This document shows positions 1-8,326 of a DNA stretch of 64,000 nucleotides, piece after piece. Origin of the DNA: Steroidobacteraceae bacterium (GTDB lineage: Bacteria > Pseudomonadota > Gammaproteobacteria > Steroidobacterales > Steroidobacteraceae); NCBI GenBank assembly GCA_019683695.1, contig JADGHX010000001.1, positions 1 through 64,000 of the forward strand. The letters run 5' to 3'. The position numbers and the translations under genes were made by a program. Each line of letters begins with the position of its first letter. Position 1 is the first letter of the stretch. A model generated the notes under the pieces. The model was not told the origin of the DNA. It made no database searches and saw only the letters and a program-made list of their open reading frames with translations.

Positions 1-290
1 TCGTGGGCTCGGAGATGGTTATAAGAGTCTGGGATCGGCTTGTGCACGTGGAGGAGTCGTGTCGCGTGGTGGCGTGGCACTTGGGGTCGCGGGGGCGGAA
101 GCATGAGGCGGGGACGGCGTTGTTTGATGAAGACGGCGAGCTGTGTGGACGGGCTCGCGCGATTTGGATTGAGCCTGCGGGAGGCGGGTGACTGGTGTCG
201 TGTTCTGAACGTCGATCGGGCGTTGGTGCCAGTCGCTGTGAGAAGTAATACGTGATTGGCGCTCGTGTGAGGTGCGGCGCGATGGGCTGT

Positions 291-465
291 GCCGGCCAGC
301 GGAGGGGCGTGCAAGAGGATTTCCGCGGCGTGCTCGGGCGCGCTTTGAAAACTCCCTGAAGAAGAATGTTTGGCGTGGGCTGGCGCGAACGGCCGTGCCG
401 GCGAGCGGAGGCGCGTGCAAGAGGGTCCCTCGGCGGCCTACTCGGGCGCGCTTCGAAAATCGCCG
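291..465. repeat. Direct repeat pair of about 70 bp
   Basis: Two imperfect copies, 291-360 and 397-465, each run from a GCCGGC-AGCGGAG segment through GCGTGCAAGAGG and CTCGGGCGCGCTT to an AAAA tract. The spacing is 106 bp. The second copy contributes the left arm of the large inverted repeat at 413-607. They look non-coding and of unknown function. Confidence 0.7.
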
Positions 466-607
466 GAGACGGCGATTTTCGGCGGTCCCGCATTCCCCGC
501 TACGCCGCGCTACATGCGCGCGTCCCAAGAGTCGGTGCAGAGGTGCGCGGCGCTTAACGCGGGGAACGCGGCGCCCGAGACGGCCGCCGAGGGACCCTCT
601 TGCACGC
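413..607. repeat. Large nested inverted repeat (26-bp perfect arms)
   Basis: Positions 413-438 are an exact reverse complement of 582-607, giving 26-bp arms. Inside this palindrome, 490-500 pairs with 559-569 with one mismatch. A separate perfect hairpin lies near the left arm: 454-465 pairs with 470-481 around a GAGA tetraloop. The whole could extrude as a long cruciform or fold as a structured RNA. There is no U-tract that would make it an ordinary terminator. Confidence 0.75.
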
Positions 608-840
608 ACCTTGCGCTCGCTGATGGGCTTCTGCGGCGCGAACGCGTGCTGAGTACACCCCTTTGCGCGTTGATGCGTCTGTGGCGAGGACGCGTGGCGA
701 GCACACCCCTTCGTTCGCTGACGCGCCTGCGCGGCACTTCATGCCGCCACGCGGGCTCGTGTGGGGACACGCGTGTGAAGAGAGAGGGCGAGGGCCAGCG
801 GCGCGCTGGGGTTTGCGCGCGCGACTGGCCGGGGGTCGTG

Positions 841-1275
841 TCAGTGTTGGGTGTGCAGGCCGCCGGGGCGGGCGATGCCCTGGAGGGCTTCGCCGGCCTG
901 CTGTGGGCCGTGCTGACGGGCGATGTCGGCGAGGGAAATGATGCCGACGAGTCGCTTGTCGCGATTGACGACGGGTAGCCGCCGGATCTGCTGCTCCGAC
1001 ATGTTCTCTGCCACTTCGATGACGTCGTCATCCTCGAAGCAGTAGCGCACCTCGGAGCTCATGACGTCCCGCACGCGGCATTGCGTCGGACTCTTGCCCT
1101 CCGCCACCGCTCGCACGGCGATGTCACGGTCCGTGATCATGCCGACGAGGCGATCGTTCTCGCCCACGGGCAGCACGCCCGCGTCGATCTTCGCCATCGT
1201 CCGCGCCGCCTGCTGAATGGTGTCGTTGGGGCTGCAGATCTCGACCTGTCGCGTCATGAGTTCGTTGATTTTCAC
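841..1275 (-). CDS. CBS-domain protein (tandem CBS pair)
   Basis: A 144-residue stand-alone protein made of two CBS motifs. The first covers residues about 1-60 (INELMTRQVEICSP at the start, then LPVGENDRLVGMITDRDIAVR). The second covers about 68-130 (VRDVMSSEV, then LPVVNRDKRLVGIISLADIAR). Such Bateman modules usually bind adenosyl ligands and act as energy or redox sensors; the partner is not evident. The longer open frame upstream has no homology-like content. The GTG start at 1275 is preceded by GAAGGAGA at good spacing, which fixes the start. It is transcribed alone, away from the MATE gene's 3' end. Confidence 0.85.
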   Translation of the reverse strand: MKINELMTRQVEICSPNDTIQQAARTMAKIDAGVLPVGENDRLVGMITDRDIAVRAVAEGKSPTQCRVRDVMSSEVRYCFEDDDVIEVAENMSEQQIRRLPVVNRDKRLVGIISLADIARQHGPQQAGEALQGIARPGGLHTQH

Positions 1276-1570
1276 GCTGCTCTCCTTCTCTCGTGCCTCT
1301 CGTGCCAACTCGAGCCCCGCGCAGGAACGTCGAAACACTCGGCGCGTCGTGCGCGATGAAGCACACGCGACAGAGCAATTATCGTGCGGCGTGAAACGGG
1401 GCCGGCGGCTGGGCCGCGTGGGCAACGACGCTCGGGTGCAAAGCCCCTGGCCCGGAGCTTGATCCTGCTGATCAGGAGGGTGCGCCCGGCTCATCACGCG
1501 CACGATGCGCATCGCCGAGAACGCTGGCGCATGAGTGAGCGCGCGCGGCGTACGCGCGAGCGTCAGCGTG

Positions 1571-2971
1571 TCAGTCAGTGGCGGGGACGGAGGTGTTTCG
1601 CTGCGGCAGCGGATGGATCTGCAATGAGCGCCAGCCGCCAAACCGGTAGTACAGGGCCGCAAGCACGACCGCGACCGACGACGAGATCGGGAAGCTCCAC
1701 CAGATGGCGTCCGCGCCCCAGGCATCCACAAGGGACAGCGCAAGCGGGAAACGCACCCCGAGAAGCGACACGGCCAGAATCGCAAGCGGCGCCATCACCG
1801 CGCCCGTGGCGCGCACGACGCCGAACAGCACCATCGAGACGCCCAGCAGGATGAAGGACCACGCCGCGATCTGGTTCAGATGCTCGGCTGTGCGCAAGGC
1901 GACCGAGCCCGCCGGCACGAAGATGCCAAGCGCCTTGGTGCTGAACAGCTCGATGAGCAGCACGATGGTGCCGGTGAGCAGCACGCTGAACAGCACGCCC
2001 GCGCGCGCCACAGCGCTCACCCGATCCCACTTCTGCGCGCCGACGTTCTGTGCGGCCATGGACGACACAGCCATGCCGATGGCGAATGCGGGCATCTGCA
2101 CGTATTGCCACACCTGGAATGCCGCGCCATAGGCGGCCGTGGTGTCGGTGCCGAACCGGTTCACCAGCGTGATCATCAGCACGCCGCTCAGCGAGATGAC
2201 CACGAGCTGCAGGCCCATCGGCACGCCCTTGACCACGAGCGTGCGCACGACCGCGAAATCGAGCTTCAGCCGGTCGAGCTCGTGCGCGCCCAGCCGCAGC
2301 GGATGCTTCACGCGATACAGGTGCCACACGAGCGCGAAGAAGGTGACCGACTGCGCAAATGCCGTCGCCCATGCCGAGCCCGCGATGCCGAGTCGCGGGA
2401 ACGGACCGAGGCCGAAGATGAGCACCGGATTGAGCACCACGTCGAGGACGACGGACATCAGCAGGAAGAGGAAGGGCGTCTTCGAGTCCCCCGCGCCGCG
2501 CAGCACGGACATGACGAACACGTACATGAAGCTGAGCGGCAACGCCACGAACATCACGCGCAGGTACGCCACGGCGAGTGGCAATGACGCGGCAGGTGTC
2601 TTCATCAAGACGAGAATGGGCTCGCACAGCACCGCGCCGAGCACGGCTGTTGCGAGCGAGAGCAGGACGAAGAACGTGGTGCTCGTCCCCACGGCGTGCT
2701 TCGCGTCCTCCACGCGCTTTCCGCCGAGATACACGCCCACGAGAATCGTGGACGCCATCGATAGCCCGTAGATGCCCGCCCAGATCAGGAACACCACGCT
2801 GTTCGCGTTCGACGCGGCTGCGAGCGCCGCCTCGCCGAGGAAGCGCCCGATCCAGAACGCGTTCACTGAAGTGTTCAGCGATTGAAGAACGTTGCCGTAG
2901 AGAATCGGCAACGCGAACAGCAGGAGTCCACGGCTGATGGACCCCTCGGTGAGAGAGTGATGTCGTCGCAT
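1571..2971 (-). CDS. MATE family efflux transporter
   Basis: A 466-residue integral membrane protein with about twelve hydrophobic segments and the two-lobed pattern of MatE domains. The N-terminus reads GSISRGLLLFALPILYGN and the first helices carry SLNTSVNAFWIGRFLGEAALAAAS, typical of the family. MATE proteins export cationic drugs or metabolites using H+ or Na+ gradients; the substrate cannot be told here. The length is usual for the family (about 450-470). The ribosome binding site is weak. The gene stands upstream of nothing obvious in the same operon; the ubi cluster starts on the same strand 66 bp before it. Confidence 0.9.
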   Translation of the reverse strand: MRRHHSLTEGSISRGLLLFALPILYGNVLQSLNTSVNAFWIGRFLGEAALAAASNANSVVFLIWAGIYGLSMASTILVGVYLGGKRVEDAKHAVGTSTTFFVLLSLATAVLGAVLCEPILVLMKTPAASLPLAVAYLRVMFVALPLSFMYVFVMSVLRGAGDSKTPFLFLLMSVVLDVVLNPVLIFGLGPFPRLGIAGSAWATAFAQSVTFFALVWHLYRVKHPLRLGAHELDRLKLDFAVVRTLVVKGVPMGLQLVVISLSGVLMITLVNRFGTDTTAAYGAAFQVWQYVQMPAFAIGMAVSSMAAQNVGAQKWDRVSAVARAGVLFSVLLTGTIVLLIELFSTKALGIFVPAGSVALRTAEHLNQIAAWSFILLGVSMVLFGVVRATGAVMAPLAILAVSLLGVRFPLALSLVDAWGADAIWWSFPISSSVAVVLAALYYRFGGWRSLQIHPLPQRNTSVPATD

Positions 2972-3037
2972 GGAGAGCGCGGCAGGCTAACAGTGGCGTA
3001 CGAGCGCGTCCACAAGACCGGCGCCCACGTCAGCGCA

Positions 3038-4678
3038 TCACCGCCGCCACGTGGTCACGAGCCAGCCGGCACCGATTGCGGAAATCACCCATCCCGCCCA
3101 CACGGGCGGACGGGAGGCGATCAACCAGAAGAGACCGCCAAGCAGGATCACCGCGCCAATCGTGATCGCGTCACGCCGCCTGTTGGATGCGCGGAGTGCC
3201 GCCCTCAGCTCATCGATCTGCGGTGACTCGATTTGGACACGCAGGCCGCCGTGCTGTGCGCGCTGGATCGTGCGCGCCACGAGCGCGGGCAGAACGCGTG
3301 CCGCTTCGAACAGCTCCGGCATTTCCTTCCCCAGCGCGGAGAACACCTGCCGTACGCTCATGCGCTCGCGCATCCAGTCCCGCAGGATGGGGCTCGCCGT
3401 GTTCCAGATATCCAGGTCCGGGTAGAGGTCGCGCCCGAGCCCTTCGATGTTGAGCAGTGTCTTCTGCAGCAGGATGAGCTGCGGCTGCACTTCCATGTTG
3501 AAGCGCCGCGAGATCTCGAACAGCCGCAGCAGAATGGTGCCGAACGAGATGTCCTTCAGCGGCTTGTCGAAGATCGGCTCGCACACCGTGCGCACGGCGG
3601 ATTCCATTTCGTCCACGCGCGTGCCCGGCGGCACCCAGCCGGATTCCACGTGCAGCTGCGCGACGCGCCGGTAGTCGCGGTCGAACACGGCGAGGAAATT
3701 CTCGGCGAGATAGTGCTGATCGCGCGGGTCCAGCGTGCCCACGATGCCGAAGTCCACAGCGGCATAGCGAGGGTTCGCCGGGTCGTCCACCAGAACGAAG
3801 ATGTTCCCGGGGTGCATGTCCGCGTGGAAGAAATTGTGGCGGAACACCTGCGTGAAGAAGATCTCCACACCGTTGCGCGCGAGCTTCGCGATGTCCGTTC
3901 CCGCGGCACGCAGCGCCGCCATGTCGCTGATCGGCACGCCGCGGATCCGCTCCATCACCATCACGTCGATGCGGCAGTAATCCCAGTACACCTCGGGCAC
4001 GTACAGCAGCGGCGAGCCGGCGAAGTTGCGTCTGAGCTGCGCGGCATTGGCCGCTTCGCGCATGAGGTCCAGCTCATCGAGAATGGTCTTCTCGTACTCC
4101 GCCACGACCTCGATGGCGCGCAGGCGGCGCGCGTCCGGCCAGTACCGGTGCGCGAGCTCGGCGAGCGCATACAGCACTTCGAGATCGCGCGCGATCACCT
4201 CGCGCATGCCCGGGCGCAGCACCTTCACCACCACTTCCTGCCCGGTGCGCAGCTTTGCGACGTGCACCTGCGCGATCGAGGCTGCGGCGAGCGGCACTTC
4301 GTCGAACTCGGAGAACACCTCGCTGACGGGGCGTCCGTACGCGCGCTCGATGGCCGCCTGCGCCAGACTTCCCGGGAACGGCGGCACGCGGTCCTGCAGC
4401 TTCGCGAGCTCATCGGCAATGTCGCTCGGCAACAGGTCGCGCCGCGTCGACACCGCCTGGCCGAACTTCACGAAGATCGGGCCGAGCTCCTCGAGCGCGA
4501 GGCGCAGGCGCTCGCCGCGGGTGGCGCCACGCCGCCGGGACAGCCACAACCCCGGTGAGAGATAGAAAACGAAACGCAGCGGCCGATAAAGATGTGTGGC
4601 ACGCACGAGGTCGTCCAGCCCGTGGCGGAGCAGGACGCGCTGGATTTCAATCAGACGCGCAAGGACGCGCAGCTTCAT
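3038..4678 (-). CDS. ubiB: Ubiquinone biosynthesis protein UbiB (ABC1/ADCK-like kinase-fold)
   Basis: A 546-residue protein of the UbiB/ADCK family, needed for ubiquinone synthesis and probably acting as an ATPase that serves the Ubi complex at the membrane. Visible family motifs are KFGQ at 71-74 (the inhibitory KxGQ signature), the Ala-rich loop AAASIAQVH, the VKVLRPG lysine, HADMHPGNIF and AVDFGIVG. Two hydrophobic helices close the C-terminus, as in E. coli UbiB. It is the last gene of a ubiE-ubiJ-ubiB set on the minus strand, the conserved gammaproteobacterial order. The gap to ubiJ is 33 bp, so cotranscription is likely. Confidence 0.96.
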   Translation of the reverse strand: MKLRVLARLIEIQRVLLRHGLDDLVRATHLYRPLRFVFYLSPGLWLSRRRGATRGERLRLALEELGPIFVKFGQAVSTRRDLLPSDIADELAKLQDRVPPFPGSLAQAAIERAYGRPVSEVFSEFDEVPLAAASIAQVHVAKLRTGQEVVVKVLRPGMREVIARDLEVLYALAELAHRYWPDARRLRAIEVVAEYEKTILDELDLMREAANAAQLRRNFAGSPLLYVPEVYWDYCRIDVMVMERIRGVPISDMAALRAAGTDIAKLARNGVEIFFTQVFRHNFFHADMHPGNIFVLVDDPANPRYAAVDFGIVGTLDPRDQHYLAENFLAVFDRDYRRVAQLHVESGWVPPGTRVDEMESAVRTVCEPIFDKPLKDISFGTILLRLFEISRRFNMEVQPQLILLQKTLLNIEGLGRDLYPDLDIWNTASPILRDWMRERMSVRQVFSALGKEMPELFEAARVLPALVARTIQRAQHGGLRVQIESPQIDELRAALRASNRRRDAITIGAVILLGGLFWLIASRPPVWAGWVISAIGAGWLVTTWRR

Positions 4679-4711
4679 CTAAGGCCGATCCCCATGGTGC
4701 GCGCGGTGCGC

Positions 4712-5341
4712 CTACTTTCGTTCCGGATTCGAGTTGTTCTGTGAGCCGCGCTCGCTCAGCGTGCGCGCGAGCAGCTCGACGCGGGCTTCCATGCGGTCCA
4801 CATCTTCCCGGATGGCGTCGACGCCCTTCAGAAACTGCTCACCTTCCGCGCGCGGCACGAGGTGCTGCCGCTCGTGCGCGAAATATTCCGCCACGTTGCG
4901 CACCGTGGTGGAGGCGGCTTTGCTCGTCCAGCTGAACGCGGCGCGTGCGAACCGGCCAAGCTGATGCGCGGGAACATCGCCGATCAGCTGCGCAAGCTCC
5001 TCTTCGAGGTCGGGCCGCAGGAGCAATGCGAGCTCGCGAAACTTGCGTGCGAGCTCGGCGTCGCCGCGCACATCCACCTCGCCGCGCTGAATGACCTCTT
5101 CGGGCGCGGACCCGACAAGCGCCAGCAGACTGAACGGGCCGCCCACCAGCTCGGCTTCGGCCGGCGCGCTGGCATCGCGCGTGATGCGCAAGGACTCGCC
5201 CGTGGATTCCATGACCCAGCGGGTGAAGCCTGTGACGTCCACCCCAACCCGGCGGCCCTGCAATTCGCGGCAGAGCTCGCGCGCACGAGGCGAGCGCGGC
5301 AGGCCGCGGTTGAGCACGTTTTCGAAGGTGGACGTCAGCAT
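4712..5341 (-). CDS. ubiJ: Ubiquinone biosynthesis accessory factor UbiJ (SCP2 domain)
   Basis: A 209-residue protein with an N-terminal SCP2-like lipid-binding fold (residues about 10-110, with GFTRWVMES, GPFSLLALVG and GEVDVRGDAELARKF). A helical and coiled C-terminus (REDVDRMEARVELLARTLSERG) follows. UbiJ binds ubiquinone intermediates and helps organise the soluble Ubi complex with UbiK. Position between ubiE and ubiB supports the call. The ubiE stop lies 13 bp upstream of the ATG. The SCP2 part is diverged, as is usual in this family. Confidence 0.93.
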   Translation of the reverse strand: MLTSTFENVLNRGLPRSPRARELCRELQGRRVGVDVTGFTRWVMESTGESLRITRDASAPAEAELVGGPFSLLALVGSAPEEVIQRGEVDVRGDAELARKFRELALLLRPDLEEELAQLIGDVPAHQLGRFARAAFSWTSKAASTTVRNVAEYFAHERQHLVPRAEGEQFLKGVDAIREDVDRMEARVELLARTLSERGSQNNSNPERK

Positions 5342-5354
5342 CGGCGTGCGCGGA

Positions 5355-6104
5355 TCAGTATCGATACCCCCGGTGAACGGCCACGATGCCGCCGGTGAGA
5401 TTGTGATAGCGGCAGCCCTCGAGCCCGGCGTCCCGCATCATGCCGAGCAGCGTTTCCTGGTCCGGATGCATGCGGATGGATTCCGCGAGGTAGCGATAGC
5501 TCGCTTCGTCGCCGGCGACGAGCTTGCCGAGCAGCGGCAGCACGCGGAACGAGTACGCATCGTAGAGCGGCCGGAGCGCGGCCGAGGTCGGATGCGAGAA
5601 CTCGAGGATCAGCAGCTGGCCCCCCGGCTTGAGCACGCGGCGCATGGAGGCCAGCGCCGCCGGCTTGTCCGTCACATTGCGCAGACCGAAGCCGATGGTC
5701 ACGCAGTCGAACGTGCTGTCCGCGAAGGGCAGCTTCTCGGCATTCACCTGCGCGACCCGCACATTGCTGACGAGCCCCTCGTTGATCAGCCGGTCGCGTC
5801 CGCGGGTGAGCATGGCCGCATTGATGTCCGTGAGCACGACGAGGCCGCGATCGCCCACCTGCCGCGCAAGGCCGGCCGCAAGATCGCCCGTGCCGCCGGC
5901 CACGTCGAGCGCGCGCTGCCCGGGACGCAGGTTGGCCAGGGAGAGCGTGAACTGCTTCCACAGCCGGTGCAGGCCGCCGGACATGAGGTCGTTCATCAGG
6001 TCGTAGTTGCTGGCGACGGAGTCGAAGACCCCGCGCACGCGCCGGGACTTCTCGTTCCAGGGCACGCGCTCGTAGCCGAAATCGGTGGATCGGGTGTCGC
6101 TCAT
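5355..6104 (-). CDS. ubiE: Ubiquinone/menaquinone C-methyltransferase UbiE
   Basis: A 249-residue class I SAM-dependent methyltransferase. The N-terminus ([23 protein letters not shown]) and [17 protein letters not shown] are UbiE signatures. Motif I is [10 protein letters not shown], and [13 protein letters not shown] and [10 protein letters not shown] follow. It methylates the C2 position of the benzoquinol ring (and demethylmenaquinol where present). GAGAAG precedes the ATG. It is the first gene of the ubiE-ubiJ-ubiB operon. About 500 bp of non-coding DNA separates it from the DUF971 gene, which is also a common neighbour of ubiE in gammaproteobacteria. Confidence 0.97.
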   Translation of the reverse strand: MSDTRSTDFGYERVPWNEKSRRVRGVFDSVASNYDLMNDLMSGGLHRLWKQFTLSLANLRPGQRALDVAGGTGDLAAGLARQVGDRGLVVLTDINAAMLTRGRDRLINEGLVSNVRVAQVNAEKLPFADSTFDCVTIGFGLRNVTDKPAALASMRRVLKPGGQLLILEFSHPTSAALRPLYDAYSFRVLPLLGKLVAGDEASYRYLAESIRMHPDQETLLGMMRDAGLEGCRYHNLTGGIVAVHRGYRY

Positions 6105-6610
6105 TCTTCTCGCCGGTGGCAGCGGGGCGCCATTCTAGGGCCTGTTCAAGGTTCGTGGCCGGTTTCGCCAGGTCTCGAAAGGCCCGTGCCGCATCGGGCG
6201 ACTCACCATGGCCGCTGCCGGGCCCCTGTCTTGACCTCTGGCGCGGCAGCCACCTTTCGGGCCGGGCGCAAAGTCCTTTTCCAGATACTGCAAGAATTGG
6301 TTGCTTTTTGGACTGGCCACTGCGCAGAATCCGTGCCGACTCAATTCGGGGGTCTTGAAACGTAACTGAGGCCGGGCGCCGCATGGGGCTCGGCCTTTTT
6401 TATTGCCTATTGCCGCCGGCTTTGTTGCGCTTGCCGCCCGTTCTCGAAACGAAGGCGGGTGAGTCGGCGCCTGCCCCCGAGCCGGTGTCGGCCCGCGGCA
6501 CCCGACGTCGCGGGCTTTGGGCTCAGGAGGACTGGCGCCCCGCGGCGGCGCGATGCGCTCGAGTTCGGACTGGCGGGCGGCTCGCGGCGCCCCACTCGCG
6601 GGCCCGGGGC
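6105..6610. other. Intergenic stretch between ubiE and the DUF971 gene
   Basis: No convincing gene. It holds the presumed ubiE promoter, a plus-strand terminator-like hairpin at 6369-6401, and a duplicated segment. In the last item, the sequence at about 6509-6566 resembles 6597-6654, the 3' end of the DUF971 gene and its flank (shared GCGGG...GGGCTCAGGAGG...GCGATGCGC pattern). The minus-strand open frame through here encodes similar low-complexity text in both copies, so it is not taken as a gene. A small RNA ending at the hairpin is possible but unproven. Confidence 0.5.
6369..6401 (+). terminator. Candidate intrinsic terminator (plus strand)
   Basis: AGGCCG (6369-6374) pairs with CGGCCT (6391-6396), an inner GCC/GGC pairing closes a GCATGG loop, and six T follow. 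No annotated plus-strand gene precedes it: ubiE reads the other way. It may therefore end an unannotated transcript or be fortuitous. Confidence 0.45.
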
Positions 6611-6979
6611 TCAGGAGGGTTTGCGGCCCGCGCTGGCGTGATGCGCCCGAACCCGTTCCTGATAGCGAGCCCATTTGGTGGCGTGCTCGGCGCCGAGCTC
6701 GTACAGGTAATTCCACGTGTAGAGACCGGTGTCGTGGCCGTCATCGAAGACGAGCTTCACGGCGTACTGGCCCACGGGCTCCACGGCCTTGATCCCCACG
6801 TTCTCCTTGCCGAGCACCAGCACTTCCTGTCCGGGCCCATGGCCCTTCACTTCCGCAGAGGGCGAGTGCACCCGCAGATACTCGAACGGCAGCTCGAAGC
6901 GCTCGCCCCCTTCGAACGTCACTTCCAGCACGCGGGACCGGGAGCGCAGCTTGATCTCGGTGGGGATATGGTCAGCCAT
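6611..6979 (-). CDS. DUF971 protein (gamma-butyrobetaine hydroxylase-like N-terminal domain)
   Basis: A 122-residue protein starting MADHIPTEIKLRSRSRVLEV and containing FELPFEYLRVHSPSAEV and TGLYTWNYLYELG. This is the DUF971 fold, found alone in bacteria and at the N-terminus of gamma-butyrobetaine hydroxylase. Its function is uncertain; a role in Fe-S or metal handling is proposed for relatives. The ATG at 6979 gives the usual length. An upstream in-frame ATG at 7036 would add a basic 19-residue leader not seen in the family. The gene commonly lies beside ubiE, as here. Confidence 0.85.
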   Translation of the reverse strand: MADHIPTEIKLRSRSRVLEVTFEGGERFELPFEYLRVHSPSAEVKGHGPGQEVLVLGKENVGIKAVEPVGQYAVKLVFDDGHDTGLYTWNYLYELGAEHATKWARYQERVRAHHASAGRKPS

Positions 6980-7385
6980 GGGGCGCGAAGTATAGGCCTT
7001 GCGCCGCAGCCGCGCCCGAAGCGGAACGAGCTTCATGGCCCGAAAAGTCCACTCGAAGAATCAGGGAGTTGTGATCACCACAACGGAAAATGGGTCGGAA
7101 AGCGTCTTTGTCCCGCGGAAGACCCACACCACCTCCACGGTGAGACGTGGAAGATCCCGCACCGATAGAAAGCCGACCCCCTCGTTGGTCCCTGATCCAA
7201 GCACGTCGCCAGACGTCACCAACGAGGTCGGGTCTTTCTAAACAAGAGTCTTTCTAAACAAGAACAACAAATGTCGTTTGCCCCTCGATATGCGCGGCTG
7301 CGCGATGGTGGCTTCGTGCTTGGTCGGGGTCTCCTCTCGATGGCAGTGGGGTCGGAGACCGCTGCGGGATTCACTTTCCAATGAG
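6980..7385. other. Intergenic stretch between DUF971 and response regulator genes
   Basis: No gene seen. It contains TTGTG-N5-CACAA at 7069-7083, a long imperfect inverted repeat at 7168-7238, and a perfect 16-bp tandem duplication (GTCTTTCTAAACAAGA at 7232-7247 and 7248-7263). It is noticeably less GC-rich than its surroundings. Both flanking genes are on the minus strand, so it should hold the terminator of the response regulator gene and the promoter of the DUF971 gene. Confidence 0.5.
7168..7238. terminator. Long imperfect inverted repeat, possible terminator
   Basis: The left arm 7168-7189 (GAAAG...CTCGTTGGT) pairs with the right arm 7218-7238 (ACCAACGAG...CTTTC) with small bulges, around a 28-nt centre. 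It lies just past the 3' end of the minus-strand response regulator gene. It could act as a terminator or a protein-binding dyad; the arms do not end in a long U-tract. Confidence 0.4.
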
Positions 7386-8036
7386 CTAGGTCGCGAAGAC
7401 CACACCCACCGAGCGCGCGGCGAGCGCGGCCTGCGTGCGATTGGCCACGCCGAGCACCTTGAAGATCGCGGTGACGTGCGCCTTGACCGTCTTCTCCGAC
7501 AACCCCAGCTCGCTCGCGATCTGCTTGTTCGCCTTGCCCTGGCACATGCGCGAGAGCACCTCGATCTGCCGAAGCGTGAGCAACTGCAGGTCGCGCGCGA
7601 TGCCCACGTTCGGCACGTGCGCGCTCGATGCGGGCTGGGTGGCGGCGAGCGCGCTCGGCGTGGCGTTGTTCTCGAGCACCTGACGCAGCACGTTCAGCAG
7701 AACCGTCGTGGCCGAAGACTTTGGCACGAAGCCGATCGCGCCCGCTTTCATCGCGCGACTGACGCTGGCCGCGTCATCCATGGCCGAGAGCACCACGATC
7801 GGCAGATGCGGAAACCGCTCCCGCAGTTGCCGGATCAAGGCGAATCCGCTGACTCCCGGCAACACCAGTTCGAGCAGCACGAGATCGAGGTCCGGGTGAG
7901 CGGTGGCCGCCGCCAGCCCCTTCTCGGCCGTGCGCGCGGCAACGATGTGCACACCTCCGCAGAATCCCTCCAGCGCCGCGGCAATCCCCTCGAGGATCAG
8001 AGGATGATCGTCGATGACGAGTAGTTTCAGAGCCAT
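7386..8036 (-). CDS. LuxR/NarL-type response regulator with Glu at the phospho-acceptor site
   Basis: A 216-residue two-domain regulator. The receiver domain (about 1-120) has the acidic pocket D9-D10, S84 and K106 in the usual places. The acceptor position reads LVLLELVLPG, with Glu56 (codon GAA) instead of Asp. A LuxR-type HTH (about 145-210) carries LTLRQIEVLSRMCQGKANKQIASELGLSEKTVKAHVTAIFKVL. The start at ATG 8036 gives the canonical MALKLLVIDDHP; a GTG at 8069 is an alternative with 11 more residues. No histidine kinase is adjacent. Glu commonly mimics phosphorylation, so this regulator may be permanently active or phosphorylation-independent; that is an inference. Confidence 0.9.
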   Translation of the reverse strand: MALKLLVIDDHPLILEGIAAALEGFCGGVHIVAARTAEKGLAAATAHPDLDLVLLELVLPGVSGFALIRQLRERFPHLPIVVLSAMDDAASVSRAMKAGAIGFVPKSSATTVLLNVLRQVLENNATPSALAATQPASSAHVPNVGIARDLQLLTLRQIEVLSRMCQGKANKQIASELGLSEKTVKAHVTAIFKVLGVANRTQAALAARSVGVVFAT

Positions 8037-8326
8037 TGTCGTCGCGAAGTCCTTCACCGAGCCGGACACGCCTGCCGGAAAGCGGCCTTGGCGGCCCTAT
8101 GCGACCCGACGGCGTGACAATGCATCGGCGCCGCATTCTGCCTAGCTCCGGGTTCGCTGTCGTCTTTTCGTCCCACAATTTGCACCCGGGACGTCCGGTT
8201 ACCGCGCGCGCCGTGGCGCCTCCGCCCACGGCTCGACTGTCCCGCCAAAGTGACAATCGCGGTCACCTCTCTATACTTGCGGGGCGACAGGCGGCTTCGA
8301 GGGGGGCCCCGCTCACGGGGCAATCG
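8037..8326. other. Divergent control region, response regulator versus 2-oxoacid oxidoreductase
   Basis: This 290-bp gap separates two divergent transcription units. The plus-strand promoter at 8250-8277 is the clearest element. Nothing gene-like is seen. Because the response regulator gene is transcribed away from here, its product could plausibly act on either promoter, but no LuxR-type box was identified with confidence. Confidence 0.45.
8250..8277 (+). promoter_or_regulatory. Sigma-70-like promoter with embedded GTGAC dyad
   Basis: A -35-like GTGACA (8250-8255) lies 16 nt from a -10 TATACT (8272-8277). The dyad GTGAC-N7-GTCAC (8250-8266) overlaps the -35 and spacer, where a bound repressor would block RNA polymerase. 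It points at the three-gene oxidoreductase operon; the ATG is about 50 bp downstream. Confidence 0.6.

Larger units (their letters stand above)
1..840. other. GC-rich repetitive non-coding stretch
   Basis: I see no supportable gene here. Open frames exist on both strands, but they are low-complexity Arg/Ala/Gly-rich translations without domains and with no convincing ribosome binding site. The stretch holds direct repeats, a large inverted repeat and degenerate tandem repeats of about 48 bp (roughly 611-661, 662-709 and the start of a third at 710), all listed separately or in findings. It lies just downstream of the minus-strand CBS-domain gene. Confidence 0.6.

Noticed and set aside
272-978. 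Overlapping plus-strand frames in the left-edge repeats
   Set aside because: They translate direct and inverted repeats into Arg-rich text and run into the CBS-domain gene antisense.
6135-6716. 193-codon minus-strand frame between ubiE and the DUF971 gene
   Set aside because: It overlaps the DUF971 gene in another frame and translates an imperfect duplication into low-complexity sequence.
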